Of a stretch of 64,000 nt of DNA, positions 38,022 through 46,949 are shown one piece after another. Position numbers and translations under genes: made by a program. The stretch lies in NCBI RefSeq assembly GCF_003634275.1, contig NZ_RBWY01000003.1, positions 62,001-126,000 on the forward strand. Direction: 5' to 3'. Every line of letters begins with the position of its first letter. Position 1 is the first letter of the stretch. A model generated the notes under the pieces. The model had not been told where the DNA came from. It made no database searches and saw only the letters and a program-made list of their open reading frames with translations. This DNA comes from Orbus hercynius (GTDB taxonomy: Bacteria; Pseudomonadota; Gammaproteobacteria; Enterobacterales; Orbaceae).

Positions 38022-38303
38022 TTAACTATTTTGTAACATCTTTAGTTGCTCAAAGAGTTGACAGTGATCATTGATAGTGATTTCATGCACATCCTCTAAT
38101 TTTTCGATTTGTCTAACCATTTGCTCTAATCGTTCATCATCTTTGACTAACAGCCAAATACGGCTATATTGGGAAGCATTGATTGGTAAGCATAAGATCC
38201 CATCAACGTTAAAAGCTCGCCGAGCAAAAAGCCCACAAATGTGCGTCATCACGCCGGGATGATTTAACACGGTAAGTGTCAACATGATATTTGTATTAGT
38301 CAT
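38022..38303 (-). CDS. ilvN: Acetolactate synthase I regulatory subunit IlvN
   Basis: The small ACT-domain subunit that confers valine feedback inhibition on acetolactate synthase I. The 93-residue protein has [34 protein letters not shown] and [15 protein letters not shown], nearly identical to E. coli IlvN. It follows ilvB by two bases. Confidence 0.97.
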   Translation of the reverse strand: MTNTNIMLTLTVLNHPGVMTHICGLFARRAFNVDGILCLPINASQYSRIWLLVKDDERLEQMVRQIEKLEDVHEITINDHCQLFEQLKMLQNS

Positions 38304-38305
38304 TA

Positions 38306-39994
38306 TTATCCTCCGATCATTTCAATATTCGCTGCACCCGGTGGCACCATTGGATAAACTTTAGCATCAATATCAATGCGTACATGAATAAGACAAGGGC
38401 CCGGTGTATTAAGTGCGATACATAGCGCTTGTTGCGGATCGCTATGCTCATTTAAGTCACATGTTGATAAACCAAACCCTTGGGCAATTTTGATAAAATC
38501 AATGTGACTGGTAAAGGTTGATGAAAATATATGTTGCTCATAAAACAGCGTTTGTTGTTGATGAACTAGCCCAAGTGCTTGGTTATTAAGCAAGATGATT
38601 TTGATATTTAAATTATGCTCAGCAATGGTTGCCAGCTCTTGAATATTCATCATAATGCTGCCATCACCGGTAAAGCAGATGACGGGTAATCCTGGTTGGA
38701 TCAATGCCGCGCCAATTGCGGTTGGCACGCCAAATCCCATGGTGCCTAATCCGCCAGAGGTAAGTAGTTTACGCGGTTGAGTAAAGGGATAAGCTTGAGC
38801 CACCCACATTTGGTGTTGGCCAACATCGGTGGTGATAATGGTTTGAGGATCAACAATATTGGCAACAGCTTGAATTAATCCATAGTGAGTCAATGGATCA
38901 TGATTGTGATAATTACAAGGATATTGTTGTTGAAGATTTGTGATCTCAGCGAGCCAATCGGTACGGCGGTTTACTTGTAATAATGGTAAAAGTAAATGCA
39001 ATACGCATTGAACATCGCCATTAATGGCGATATCTGGTTGCTTGATCTTGCCGAGTTCCGCTCGATCAATATCGACATGGATAATTTTTGCATCTGGGCA
39101 AAATTCGGTGGTTTTACCGATGGCACGATCATCAAATCTGGCCCCAAGTACGATGAGCAAATCAGCTTCTTGCAAAATATAGTTGGTACTCCGTTTAGCA
39201 TGCATACCAAGCATGCCAAGTGATAATGGGTGTGAGCTAGGAATTGTGCCAAGCGCCATTAAGGTGGTGGTCGTTGGAATATTAGCTTTTTCTGCTAAGG
39301 CGACGGCTGATTGTTCACTGTTTGAAAACACAATTCCTCCACCTAAATAAAGCACCGGTTTTTTCGCTTGATTGATAAGCGCTGCAGCTTGCTTAATCAG
39401 TGGATAATCTAAATGGGGCTGCGAATTTGGCGCGATAAGCACAGGTATGGCATCAATTTCAATGGTAGCGGTTTGAACATCTTTTGGGATATCAATCCAC
39501 ACTGGGCCTGGCCGACCTGACTGGGCAATGCGAAACGCATTTTGCATGATGTCCGGTAATTCCTCAATGGTGCGGACTAAATAGTTATGCTTGGTCACGG
39601 GAATTGATATGCTGTAAGTATCAACCTCTTGAAAGGCATCGGTGCCAATTGTTGCAGTCGATACCTGACCGGTAATACAAATAATAGGGATAGAATCTAA
39701 TTTGGCATCGGCAATTGCGGTTAATAAATTGGTTACGCCCGGCCCACTCGACGCCATGCAAACAGCTGGTTTCCCTGTTATACGGGTAATACCTTGAGCG
39801 ATAAATCCTGCCGCTTGCTCATGCCTAGTCAGAATATGTTTGATTTTTTTGCTTTTTCCTAAGGCGTCATAAAGCGGCAGTATTGCGCCACCGGGGATAC
39901 CTGCTACGGTGGTAATGCCAAAATTTTCTAAAATTTTTACAATCAACTCAGATCCCGTTAACTGTAAGGTGGAATGATTGTTGGAATGTTGCAT
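38306..39994 (-). CDS. ilvB: Acetolactate synthase I catalytic subunit IlvB
   Basis: A ThDP-dependent enzyme that condenses pyruvate to acetolactate (valine/leucine route) or with 2-ketobutyrate (isoleucine). The 562 residues equal E. coli IlvB in length. Landmarks are the catalytic glutamate region [27 protein letters not shown], the FAD segment [31 protein letters not shown], and the ThDP-binding [29 protein letters not shown]. It begins after a leader peptide and attenuator, so expression depends on charged valine and leucine tRNA. Confidence 0.98.
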   Translation of the reverse strand: MQHSNNHSTLQLTGSELIVKILENFGITTVAGIPGGAILPLYDALGKSKKIKHILTRHEQAAGFIAQGITRITGKPAVCMASSGPGVTNLLTAIADAKLDSIPIICITGQVSTATIGTDAFQEVDTYSISIPVTKHNYLVRTIEELPDIMQNAFRIAQSGRPGPVWIDIPKDVQTATIEIDAIPVLIAPNSQPHLDYPLIKQAAALINQAKKPVLYLGGGIVFSNSEQSAVALAEKANIPTTTTLMALGTIPSSHPLSLGMLGMHAKRSTNYILQEADLLIVLGARFDDRAIGKTTEFCPDAKIIHVDIDRAELGKIKQPDIAINGDVQCVLHLLLPLLQVNRRTDWLAEITNLQQQYPCNYHNHDPLTHYGLIQAVANIVDPQTIITTDVGQHQMWVAQAYPFTQPRKLLTSGGLGTMGFGVPTAIGAALIQPGLPVICFTGDGSIMMNIQELATIAEHNLNIKIILLNNQALGLVHQQQTLFYEQHIFSSTFTSHIDFIKIAQGFGLSTCDLNEHSDPQQALCIALNTPGPCLIHVRIDIDAKVYPMVPPGAANIEMIGG

Positions 39995-40044
39995 CGCTCT
40001 GTTATCCTTATTAATAGTGCCGGGACATTTGGAGCGAGATGGAT

Positions 40045-40082
40045 AAAAAAGAAACCCCGCTCGGTTTGCACCGGCGGGGTTT
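40045..40082 (-). terminator. ilvBN attenuator terminator
   Basis: Minus strand: a 9-bp GC-rich stem AAACCCCGC with GCGGGGTTT, an inner CGGT/ACCG pairing, and a run of T residues. It lies between the ivbL stop codon and ilvB. In E. coli this terminator forms when the leader peptide is translated freely and is prevented when the ribosome stalls at Val or Leu codons. Confidence 0.88.
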
Positions 40083-40097
40083 GGTCAACGTGTTGAT

Positions 40098-40184
40098 TTA
40101 ATCCCGTCGCGGCGCATTGCCGACCACTACACGCACGGCGAGGACCACTGAATTAATCAGTGTAGCGAAAAGCTGAGTCGACAT
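40098..40184 (-). CDS. ivbL: ilvBN operon leader peptide IvbL
   Basis: A 28-residue leader upstream of the ilvB attenuator. It contains seven-plus Val and Leu codons, concentrated as SVVLAVRVVVGNAP. The VRVVVGNAP block is essentially that of E. coli IvbL (VRVVVVVGNAP), and the reading frame, position and following terminator match. It ends with three extra residues (RRD) beyond the E. coli end. It is too short for ordinary gene calling. Stalling at these codons during Val/Leu starvation would favour ilvBN transcription. Confidence 0.9.
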   Translation of the reverse strand: MSTQLFATLINSVVLAVRVVVGNAPRRD

Positions 40185-40339
40185 GAATGTAAGCATAGGG
40201 ATAAACTCTTTTGAATAAACTGGTTACTATGAAATCATATTTTTGTTTTGCGAGCAATTCTTTTATCTAAAAAAATTCGATTAAATAAAAAAATGTGAAT
40301 GTTATCATATTGTGATTGCTTCGCTCCCAGATAGAAAGG

Positions 40340-40996
40340 TTAGCGGCCATGCCATTCTTGTTCAAAGCGCTGGACAAAATCGACTAAAAATTGATGCCTT
40401 TCTTGTGCTAGCTTGGTGCCTGCTTTGGTATTCATTTGATCTTTAAGTAAAAACAGTTTTTCATAAAAATGATTAATGACCGTAGAAGGTTGACGGTAGT
40501 CTGTTTGTGACATCTCGCTACGAGGCTGGATATTTGGATCATGCATGATATGTTTTTTATTGCCGCCATAGAAAAAGGTTCTGCCAATACCAATTGCCCC
40601 AATCGCATCTAGTCGATCGGCATCTTGGACAATTTGCCCTTCAAGACTAAGCGGTTGTTTTTCAGCTAGATTTTTTTTAAATGACATATTATCAATAATT
40701 GACAGTATTGCTTGTTGCTCATCACACGATAGCATTTTTTGCTGCATAAAATCGATCAGCTCTTGCCTTGCAAGCGGTATGTTTTCGATCACTTTATCAT
40801 CAATAACATCATGTAAATAGGCTGCCATTACGACGATAAACTCATTGGCTTGTGATTCAGTTTGGTAAATTTGTTTGGCTAAATTCGTTACACGGATGAT
40901 ATGTGCAAAATCGTGACCTGAGTAATCATATGCCAGTTTATTTTTGACGTAATCTTCGGTATGGCAAATAATGTTTTGTTGTAAAGGCGTTAACAT
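40340..40996 (-). CDS. yedJ: HD-domain phosphohydrolase, YedJ type
   Basis: A 218-residue soluble metal-dependent phosphohydrolase. The HD residues are in GHDFAHIIRVTNLA and AAYLHDVIDDK, followed by VQDADRLDAIGAIGIGRTFFYGGNKKHIMHDP, a signature of the YedJ family. The E. coli protein has no defined substrate, though nucleotides are likely. It is monocistronic by context, convergent with nothing nearby and divergent from yhfA. Confidence 0.88.
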   Translation of the reverse strand: MLTPLQQNIICHTEDYVKNKLAYDYSGHDFAHIIRVTNLAKQIYQTESQANEFIVVMAAYLHDVIDDKVIENIPLARQELIDFMQQKMLSCDEQQAILSIIDNMSFKKNLAEKQPLSLEGQIVQDADRLDAIGAIGIGRTFFYGGNKKHIMHDPNIQPRSEMSQTDYRQPSTVINHFYEKLFLLKDQMNTKAGTKLAQERHQFLVDFVQRFEQEWHGR

Positions 40997-41222
40997 GATC
41001 GTTTTATGGTAAAAAGTAAGTTCAACATATGATTTATTATATACAACAATCGGCGGTAAGGAAAAATGATAATATCAATGATTGATGGTTCAGTGTTGAT
41101 ATCGATTTGGCCAATATCACGATTATGGTCTTTTGCTATGATTAAAACCGTGATTTTGCTAGATAAACTGCATAAAATAAAGTAAATTAAGATCAATTTG
41201 ATATGTGATTAGGAGTGATAAA

Positions 41223-41642
41223 ATGAAAGATCGTTTGAAGTGGGTTGATGAGTTTTGTTTTATGGGTGAAACAGCTAGTGGCCATACTGTCGTTATGGAT
41301 GGTGGCATTGAGCATGGTGGTCGCAATCGTGGTGCTCGTCCGATGGAGCTATTACTTCATGGTGCGGCAGGATGCATGGCATATGATATTACTGCGATTT
41401 TGAAAACTGCAAAACAAGATGTGCGTGACATGTGGGTAGACATTGAAAAAACACAAGCAGAATCATCCCCCAAAGTGTATACTTCAATTAATTTTCATAT
41501 CGTTATAACTGGATGTTCAGTATCAAATGATGCCGTAGAACGTGCGATACAACTGGCGTCTGAAAAATATTGTAGTGCGTCTATCATGTTAGGTAAAACG
41601 GCAAAAATGAGCTATACCTACGAAATTAGAGAACAAGATTAA
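41223..41642 (+). CDS. yhfA: OsmC-family protein YhfA
   Basis: A 139-residue OsmC/Ohr-fold protein matching E. coli YhfA: RLKWVDEFCFMGETASGHTVVMDGG, RPMELLLHGAAGCMAYDI and SEKYCSASIMLGKTA. The two conserved cysteines (GCMAYD and KYCSAS) suggest a thiol peroxidase activity as in the family. The start is the ATG after AGGAG with seven-base spacing; an upstream GTG has no ribosome site. A terminator follows. Confidence 0.92.
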   Translation: MKDRLKWVDEFCFMGETASGHTVVMDGGIEHGGRNRGARPMELLLHGAAGCMAYDITAILKTAKQDVRDMWVDIEKTQAESSPKVYTSINFHIVITGCSVSNDAVERAIQLASEKYCSASIMLGKTAKMSYTYEIREQD

Positions 41643-41661
41643 TCGTTATTATTGTATCAAT

Positions 41662-41685
41662 TAGCGCCATTGTGGCGCTATTTTT
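41662..41685 (+). terminator. Terminator after yhfA
   Basis: An 8-bp perfect stem TAGCGCCA with TGGCGCTA and a tight 3-base loop, followed by five T residues, 20 bases past the stop codon. Confidence 0.88.
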
Positions 41686-41823
41686 CTGCCCACCATCTAG
41701 TGCTTGATTCGCTTAATTCAAAAATATAACTGATAGGAATAAGCTAATTGCTATTTGTTATATTACCCAAAAAACTAATTGCGTTAATATGTCATACAGT
41801 AATTCATATTATTGAGATAAATT

Positions 41824-43167
41824 ATGCAACAATTAAATAAAAGCATGCGTTTTCGCGATCTAATGATTCTTGGGCTCCTTTTTATTGGTCCTGCTGCACC
41901 GGTTGGGTTATTTGGTGTGCTCGATGCCATTAGTGATGGGGCAATTGGTTTAGTCTATATTGTCGCAACATTTGTGATGGCTTTTACGGCCTTTTCTTAT
42001 GCCAGAATGGCTAGGGAATTGCCTCATGCTGGTTCGGTATACGCGTACTGTTCAGCTGGGATCCATCCTAATGCTGGCTTCTTAGTCGGCTGGTTGTTAT
42101 TACTCGACTACCTGTTTATCCCTGCTGTTGCTTATTTATTTAGTGGCATCTCGTTAAATGCCATTATTCCTGAAGTCTCGGTCTGGTTATGGACATGCTT
42201 AGCGGTGGTTGTCACCACGTCACTGAATCTGATCGGTATTAAAAAATCGGCTAAAGTGACATTGGTAATTTTAATTTTAGAAATCATTGTGTTAGCTGTG
42301 GTACTGCTAGTTGGTATTTGGGTATTAATTACTAGCGGTATTAAACGAGATTGGTTAGAGCCGTTTGTTGGTGGAGAGTTATTCACTTGGGGGCATTTAT
42401 TTACCGCAGTTTCGATTGCGGTACTGTCTTATTTAGGTTTTGATGCGATAGCAACCTTTGCCGAAGAAAATGGTGGTGAACGAAGCTTGGTGAGTAAAGC
42501 GATTATTGGCTGCTTAATTTTAGCGGGTACATTGTTTGTTGTGCAAACGTATATTGGTGCGTTATTAAGTCCTTATTCACCGGAATATTTACGTGCTAAT
42601 CCTAGTTTTCAAGGTAAAGCATATTACGAAATTGTTAATCAAGAATTATCGATTTGGCTGGGCTGGTCTTTAGGGTTGATGAAAGCGATTGGTGCGGCAT
42701 TTGCGGCCATGGTTGGTCAAGCTGCAGCGAGCCGTCTGCTCTTTAGTATGGGGCGTGATAGGCGTTTACCATCAGTATTAGCTCAAGTGGGTAAACATAA
42801 TGGTGTACCAACTGTTGCGATACTGTTTGCGGCTGGTTTTAATTTGTGCCTTGCAGCAATTGCGGCAAATAGTGTCAGAGGGCTGCCGACGTTAGTTTCA
42901 TTTGTTGACGTTGGTGCGTTAACGGCCTTTATTATGTTACACGTTGCAGTTATTGGTTATTTTAAATTCAAAAAACGCAATAGTGGTATGCAGTCCTTTA
43001 TTTGGGACGTCATCATTCCTGTCATGGGTATATTAGTGTTGTTACCGGTATTATGGCATATTGATAATGATGCAAAAATTGTTGGGATTGTCTGGCTAAT
43101 TTTGGGCATCTTAATCTTATTTTTTAACCGTGGTAAAGCCAATTTGAACGGATTAAATGACGCGTAA
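41824..43167 (+). CDS. APC-family amino acid/polyamine permease
   Basis: A 447-residue secondary transporter with about 12 helices. FRDLMILGLLFIGPAAPVGLFGVLDAISDGAIG, SYARMARELPHAGSVYAY, VSYLGFDAIATFAEENGGE-like SYLGFDAIATFAEEN and ASRLLFSMGRDRRLP are typical of the putrescine importer (PuuP)-like branch. The substrate could be an amine or amino acid. It precedes ridA, whose substrates arise from amino acid breakdown. Confidence 0.85.
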   Translation: MQQLNKSMRFRDLMILGLLFIGPAAPVGLFGVLDAISDGAIGLVYIVATFVMAFTAFSYARMARELPHAGSVYAYCSAGIHPNAGFLVGWLLLLDYLFIPAVAYLFSGISLNAIIPEVSVWLWTCLAVVVTTSLNLIGIKKSAKVTLVILILEIIVLAVVLLVGIWVLITSGIKRDWLEPFVGGELFTWGHLFTAVSIAVLSYLGFDAIATFAEENGGERSLVSKAIIGCLILAGTLFVVQTYIGALLSPYSPEYLRANPSFQGKAYYEIVNQELSIWLGWSLGLMKAIGAAFAAMVGQAAASRLLFSMGRDRRLPSVLAQVGKHNGVPTVAILFAAGFNLCLAAIAANSVRGLPTLVSFVDVGALTAFIMLHVAVIGYFKFKKRNSGMQSFIWDVIIPVMGILVLLPVLWHIDNDAKIVGIVWLILGILILFFNRGKANLNGLNDA

Positions 43168-43277
43168 TCATGTGGCTTTCAGGCCATTAAGATTGAATGC
43201 TCGCGTAGCAAGCACCACTGTCACTTAGGTTTTGGTGCTATTATGACCTTTTATAATTGAACTTTTTCCTCTGTCGG

Positions 43278-43291
43278 CTTAGTATACTAAG
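43278..43291. promoter_or_regulatory. Perfect palindrome upstream of ridA
   Basis: CTTAGTATACTAAG is a perfect 14-bp palindrome centred about 52 bases before the ridA start codon. It contains a possible -10 box (TATACT). It may be a dimeric-repressor operator; the regulator is unknown and short palindromes can arise by chance. Confidence 0.35.
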
Positions 43292-43336
43292 TACTGAGAA
43301 ATTTGAAATCAAGATAAACCAAATGAGGTAAAGATA

Positions 43337-43720
43337 ATGGTAAAAATCATTAATTCAGATAAAGCACCTGCTGCAATTGGTCCTTACGTTCAGGCTGTTG
43401 ATTTAGGTAATTTAGTCTTTGTATCTGGCCAGCTCCCGCTTGACCCTGCAACGGGAACGATGTCTGATGATGTTAGTACTCAAGCAAAACAGAGTTTAGC
43501 GAACATTAAAGCAATTTTAGCTGCTGCGAATTGTCAAGTCGGTAACATTGTTAAAACAACCATCTTTTTAGCTGATATGAATGATTTTGCTGCCGTTAAT
43601 GCAGCTTATGACCAATTTTTTAAAGATCATAATGCATCATTCCCTGCGCGCTCTTGTGTACAAGTTGCACGTATTCCAAAAGATGCAAAAGTTGAAATTG
43701 AAGTCATTGCCAATAGATAA
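43337..43720 (+). CDS. ridA: Enamine/imine deaminase RidA
   Basis: It hydrolyses reactive enamines/imines released by PLP enzymes such as threonine dehydratase, protecting IlvE and other PLP enzymes. The 127-residue protein has IGPYVQAVDLGNLVFVSGQLPLDP, the key arginine in FPARSCVQVARIPKDAKVEIEVIA and the typical trimer-forming fold. GAGG precedes the ATG. The window also contains ilvBN, which would benefit from this protection. Confidence 0.97.
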   Translation: MVKIINSDKAPAAIGPYVQAVDLGNLVFVSGQLPLDPATGTMSDDVSTQAKQSLANIKAILAAANCQVGNIVKTTIFLADMNDFAAVNAAYDQFFKDHNASFPARSCVQVARIPKDAKVEIEVIANR

Positions 43721-43727
43721 AGGATTG

Positions 43728-43766
43728 GCTTGCTATTTGAGGCTGGCTGTCTAATAAATAGCAAGC
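43728..43766 (+). terminator. Long stem-loop after ridA
   Basis: GCTTGCTATTT and AAATAGCAAGC pair perfectly over 11 bp around a 17-base loop, starting 7 bases after the ridA stop. A run ATTTTTC follows. A second, overlapping hairpin (AGCTG/CAGCT) uses the 3' arm, so the two structures exclude each other. Probably the ridA terminator, possibly with alternative folds. Confidence 0.55.
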
Positions 43767-43967
43767 TGTAAATTTTTCAGCTACTTATTTAGCGATTTGT
43801 AGTTGCTCCGTTCATCCCTAACAAATATACGTATATTTAACAAGTGAAAGCTGGACATTGTCTTTAGAAATAACCTTATTTCATATCGAAAAATTGATCG
43901 TTGGTGGTAAATAGCTGTAAGTATGTCTACCGGCTAATATTAAAAGTGATTATGAAGGTGATAAACT

Positions 43968-44000
43968 ATGGCGTTATTCGATTTGGAAGGAGTAAAATAA
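43968..44000 (+). CDS. Possible ten-codon upstream peptide before dsbA
   Basis: ATG GCG ... AAA TAA encodes MALFDLEGVK. It has its own AAGGTG ribosome-like site, contains the GGAAGGAG that serves dsbA, and its stop codon abuts the dsbA ATG directly. Such an arrangement can couple translation. It could equally be chance or the fossil end of an older gene. Confidence 0.3.
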   Translation: MALFDLEGVK

Positions 44001-44633
44001 ATGCATAATATATTGAAAAGTTTAGTAATAGCACTATTATTCAGTCTAAGTTATGTGGCAGATGCTGAGCTTATCGAAAATCAAGATTATATTGTTTTAA
44101 ATTCACAAATCGCAAAAGATCCGTCACCGCAAGATAAGATAGAGGTAATCGAATTTTTTTCTTATGGATGCCCTTATTGCGATAAGTTAGAGCCACAAAT
44201 TGCTCAATGGTTAGCGCAAAAACCGGCGAATGTCACCTTTACCCGTATCGCCATTCCCCGAAAAGGTAAATGGAATGAATATGCGCGTCTGTTTTATGCT
44301 TTGGGAATGATATCGCCCGCTGAGCAAGATCGTATTACGCCACTTATGTATGCTGCTATTCACAAACAAAAATTAAGTTTTGAGAATGATGATGCTATTT
44401 TTTCTTGGGCACAGCGCCAAGGTATTAATAGAAAATTACTCGAAAAATATTATAACTCCGAAGTGGTGAGTGATAAACTCAAACTGGCTATGGAACTTGC
44501 CCGATCATTTGGACTTAAATACGTTCCTTCAATTTATGTTAACCATCAATATCAGCTTATTTTAGATAGTTCAAATCAGTACCAAGGTGCGCAAGATAAA
44601 CTAAATGAGTTGATTACTATATCGAGTAAATAG
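44001..44633 (+). CDS. dsbA: Periplasmic thiol:disulfide oxidoreductase DsbA
   Basis: It introduces disulfides into exported proteins such as the fimbrial subunits. The 210-residue protein has a signal peptide ending ADA-EL, the thioredoxin-fold active site GCPYC (C57 and C60) after EFFSYG, and the cis-proline in KYVPSIYVN. The CxxC dipeptide is Pro-Tyr, where E. coli DsbA has Pro-His; Pro-Tyr is the glutaredoxin pair and may change redox strength. A strong GGAAGGAG precedes the ATG. It runs straight into the next gene with three bases between. Confidence 0.93.
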   Translation: MHNILKSLVIALLFSLSYVADAELIENQDYIVLNSQIAKDPSPQDKIEVIEFFSYGCPYCDKLEPQIAQWLAQKPANVTFTRIAIPRKGKWNEYARLFYALGMISPAEQDRITPLMYAAIHKQKLSFENDDAIFSWAQRQGINRKLLEKYYNSEVVSDKLKLAMELARSFGLKYVPSIYVNHQYQLILDSSNQYQGAQDKLNELITISSK

Positions 44634-44636
44634 ATT

Positions 44637-45212
44637 ATGAATACAGCATTTATCGGCATTGATTATATTATTGATATTACCCATCCTGATGGTAAAATTC
44701 CACATTCATCACCTAATGTGATACAAGGCCATGTGATTGAGCATGCCAATCGTATTTTGACACTGGCGGGCGAAAAAAATTGGTTAAAGCTACTTGTGAA
44801 AGTTGGTTTTTCAACGCATTACACCGAGCAACCAAAATCATCGCCGTTGTTTGGTCAACTTAATCAGATTGGCGGCCTTTCTTTAGATACAAAAGGTACT
44901 GATTTCCATCCTGATTTACACGCTCACTTAGCGGATATGGTTATTATTAAACCGCGCGTGAGTGCATTTTATTGTACCGAACTTGAGGCCGCGTTACGTG
45001 CTAATAAAATTGAACGATTAATTATCGCTGGTGTGAGCACTTCCATGACGGTGCAAAGTACCGCGCGCGAAGCACATGATCGCGATTATCAAGTAGTTAT
45101 AGTTGAAGATGCCTGCGCTGCGCCAACGCAAGCTGAGCATAATAGCTCGATTGAATTTCTCAAAGGAATTGCAACTGTTGTTGATGCTGAGCAATTAGCA
45201 AAAATGGTTTAA
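44637..45212 (+). CDS. Isochorismatase-like hydrolase with Cys-to-Thr change
   Basis: A 191-residue isochorismatase-fold protein. D9 (FIGIDY) and K105 (MVIIKPRVSAFY) of the usual Asp-Lys-Cys triad are present and the family motif GVSTSMTVQSTAREAHDRDY aligns without gaps, but the catalytic cysteine position is T138. True isochorismatases such as EntB also lack the Cys, whereas nicotinamidases and ureidohydrolases need it. The activity is therefore uncertain: hydrolysis of a vinyl ether like isochorismate, or none. It forms a tight pair with dsbA. Confidence 0.85.
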   Translation: MNTAFIGIDYIIDITHPDGKIPHSSPNVIQGHVIEHANRILTLAGEKNWLKLLVKVGFSTHYTEQPKSSPLFGQLNQIGGLSLDTKGTDFHPDLHAHLADMVIIKPRVSAFYCTELEAALRANKIERLIIAGVSTSMTVQSTAREAHDRDYQVVIVEDACAAPTQAEHNSSIEFLKGIATVVDAEQLAKMV

Positions 45213-45243
45213 TAAGAGAATATTACCTGCATTACGTAAAAAT

Positions 45244-45276
45244 AACTGTTTAAGCATATTGATTGCTTAAATAGTT
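45244..45276. repeat. Inverted repeat upstream of tyrB
   Basis: AACTGTTTAAGCA and TGCTTAAATAGTT pair over 13 bp with one G-T pair and a 7-base loop, 60 bases before the tyrB start codon. No U tract follows. It may be a 3' RNA stem for the hydrolase gene or an operator for tyrB; it does not match the TyrR box. Confidence 0.45.
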
Positions 45277-45335
45277 GGTGTAATAATCGAAACAATTTTA
45301 TTAGTTCTCTCATCCTTATCATAAAAGGCAGTATT

Positions 45336-46526
45336 ATGTTTGAAAAAGTCGAGCCGTATGCAGGCGATCCCATTTTATCATTAGTCTATGATTTTAATAA
45401 TGATTCTAGAAATAATAAAGTTAATTTAAGTATTGGTTATTACTATGATCAACAAGGCATTGTGCCTCGATTGAATTGCGTCAAACAAGCTGCTGATTAT
45501 CTCTATCAAAACCAAACCAGCGCGTCACTTTACTTACCAATGAGTGGATTACCGGCTTATTGTTCAGCGGTGCAATCATTATTATTTGGTGAAAATAATG
45601 CGGTAGTTAAATCGGGACGAATTGCGACTATTCAAACATTAGGCGGTTCGGGTGCGTTGAAAATTGGTGCTGACTTTCTGTTTCGTTATTTTCCGATGTC
45701 ACAAGTTTGGGTCAGTGATCCGACATGGGAAAACCATGTGGCTATCTTTAATGGTGCTGGTTTTACTGTTAATCGTTATCCTTACTTTGAAGCTAAGACT
45801 GGTGGGGTGAATTTTGATGGTATGATGCAAACCATCAGTGAATTGCCGCCGAAAAGTATCGTGTTATTGCATCCTTGTTGTCATAATCCAACGGGTGCTG
45901 ATTTAACGCATGAACAATGGGATAACCTGATTGAATTATTAAAACAAAAAGATCTCATTCCATTTATGGACATCGCTTATCAAGGATTTGGTAAAAGTAT
46001 TGATGATGATGCTTATGCGATTCGAGCACTTGCTGCATCAGGTATGTGTGGTCTTGTTGGGAATTCATTTTCTAAAACATTTTCACTTTATGGTGAGCGT
46101 GTTGGTGGATTATCTGTGCTTTGTGAAGATAAAGACGCCGCAGTGCGAGTATCAGGTCAGCTGCAAGCAACTGTTCGACGAAATTATTCAAGTCCTGTTA
46201 ATATTGGCGCTCAGCTTGTCTCTCATGTGCTTAATCAACCTGAATTAAAGGCACTGTGGATGAGTGAGGTGAATGAGATGAATACTCGCATTATGCAGAT
46301 GAGAACGGAATTAGTAAATACCTTAAAAGAGCTTGCCCCTACGCGTGATTTTAGTTTCTTACTCAAACAACGTGGTATGTTTAGCTATACCGGATTTAGT
46401 AAAGAGCAAGTTGGCAAATTGAAAAATGAGTTTGGAATATATTTAGTGGGTAGCGGTAGAATGTGCGTTGCAGGATTAAACGACAACAATGTTTATGCTG
46501 TGGCGAAAGCATTTGCTGCATTGTAA
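45336..46526 (+). CDS. tyrB: Aromatic amino acid aminotransferase TyrB
   Basis: It catalyses the last step of Tyr, Phe (and Leu) synthesis. The 396-residue protein aligns along its length with E. coli Tyr[26 protein letters not shown], the cofactor region [24 protein letters not shown], the PLP lysine in [16 protein letters not shown] and VRRNYSSP. The end [13 protein letters not shown] is that of the family. An entericidin gene follows after 26 bases. Confidence 0.96.
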   Translation: MFEKVEPYAGDPILSLVYDFNNDSRNNKVNLSIGYYYDQQGIVPRLNCVKQAADYLYQNQTSASLYLPMSGLPAYCSAVQSLLFGENNAVVKSGRIATIQTLGGSGALKIGADFLFRYFPMSQVWVSDPTWENHVAIFNGAGFTVNRYPYFEAKTGGVNFDGMMQTISELPPKSIVLLHPCCHNPTGADLTHEQWDNLIELLKQKDLIPFMDIAYQGFGKSIDDDAYAIRALAASGMCGLVGNSFSKTFSLYGERVGGLSVLCEDKDAAVRVSGQLQATVRRNYSSPVNIGAQLVSHVLNQPELKALWMSEVNEMNTRIMQMRTELVNTLKELAPTRDFSFLLKQRGMFSYTGFSKEQVGKLKNEFGIYLVGSGRMCVAGLNDNNVYAVAKAFAAL

Positions 46527-46552
46527 TTTTATTCGTAATTGAGGGGAAATGT

Positions 46553-46684
46553 ATGTATAAAAAAGTATTGGCAATTTTATGTGCTCTTATGGTTGTTGCT
46601 GTTGTTACTGGCTGCAATACAGTACATGGTGTTGGTGAAGATATTCAATCAGGTGGTAAAGCAGTATCTAACGCGGCAAGCTAA
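46553..46684 (+). CDS. Entericidin A/B-type small lipoprotein
   Basis: A 43-residue protein starting MYKKVLAILCALMVVAVVTG-C, with a lipobox VVTGC, then NTVHGVGEDIQSGGKAVSNAAS. This matches the entericidin family, whose mature form is CNTxxGVGEDI..GG..I. The start follows GAGGGGAA. Entericidins are small membrane-active lipoproteins proposed to be a toxin/antidote pair (EcnA/EcnB) in E. coli; only one copy is seen here, closer to EcnB. A terminator follows. Confidence 0.88.
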   Translation: MYKKVLAILCALMVVAVVTGCNTVHGVGEDIQSGGKAVSNAAS

Positions 46685-46719
46685 GCAGTTTTCAAATGTA
46701 AAATGTTATTGATATAATA

Positions 46720-46757
46720 TTAACGAGGTATTGATTTTTAGATCCTCGTTAATTTTA
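46720..46757 (+). terminator. Terminator after the entericidin gene
   Basis: A 9-bp stem TTAACGAGG with CCTCGTTAA, a 15-base loop and a following TTTT. It begins 36 bases after the stop codon. Confidence 0.6.
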
Positions 46758-46949
46758 TGATGTTACTGTCAAGGGTGTTTTTATTTTACAATACTGATTT
46801 TTATTGTGTCGTTATTTCATCATTTCATCGAATAATATTCGTAATCAGATATAGTTTACAGATTGATAATATCGTGACTTGCTATGCAAAATTATCAAGA
46901 AATCAAGTATAGTAGACTAAGTTTTATTAATAAGTAAAAAGGATAATAA

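Noticed and set aside
40990-41196. 68-residue hydrophobic minus-strand frame beside yedJ
   Set aside because: It overlaps the yedJ start, has no ribosome site and is made of AT-rich intergenic sequence that translates as Ile/Leu by composition.
45220-45290. TyrR operator upstream of tyrB
   Set aside because: The inverted repeat here does not match TGTAAA-N6-TTTACA well enough; only partial half sites are seen.
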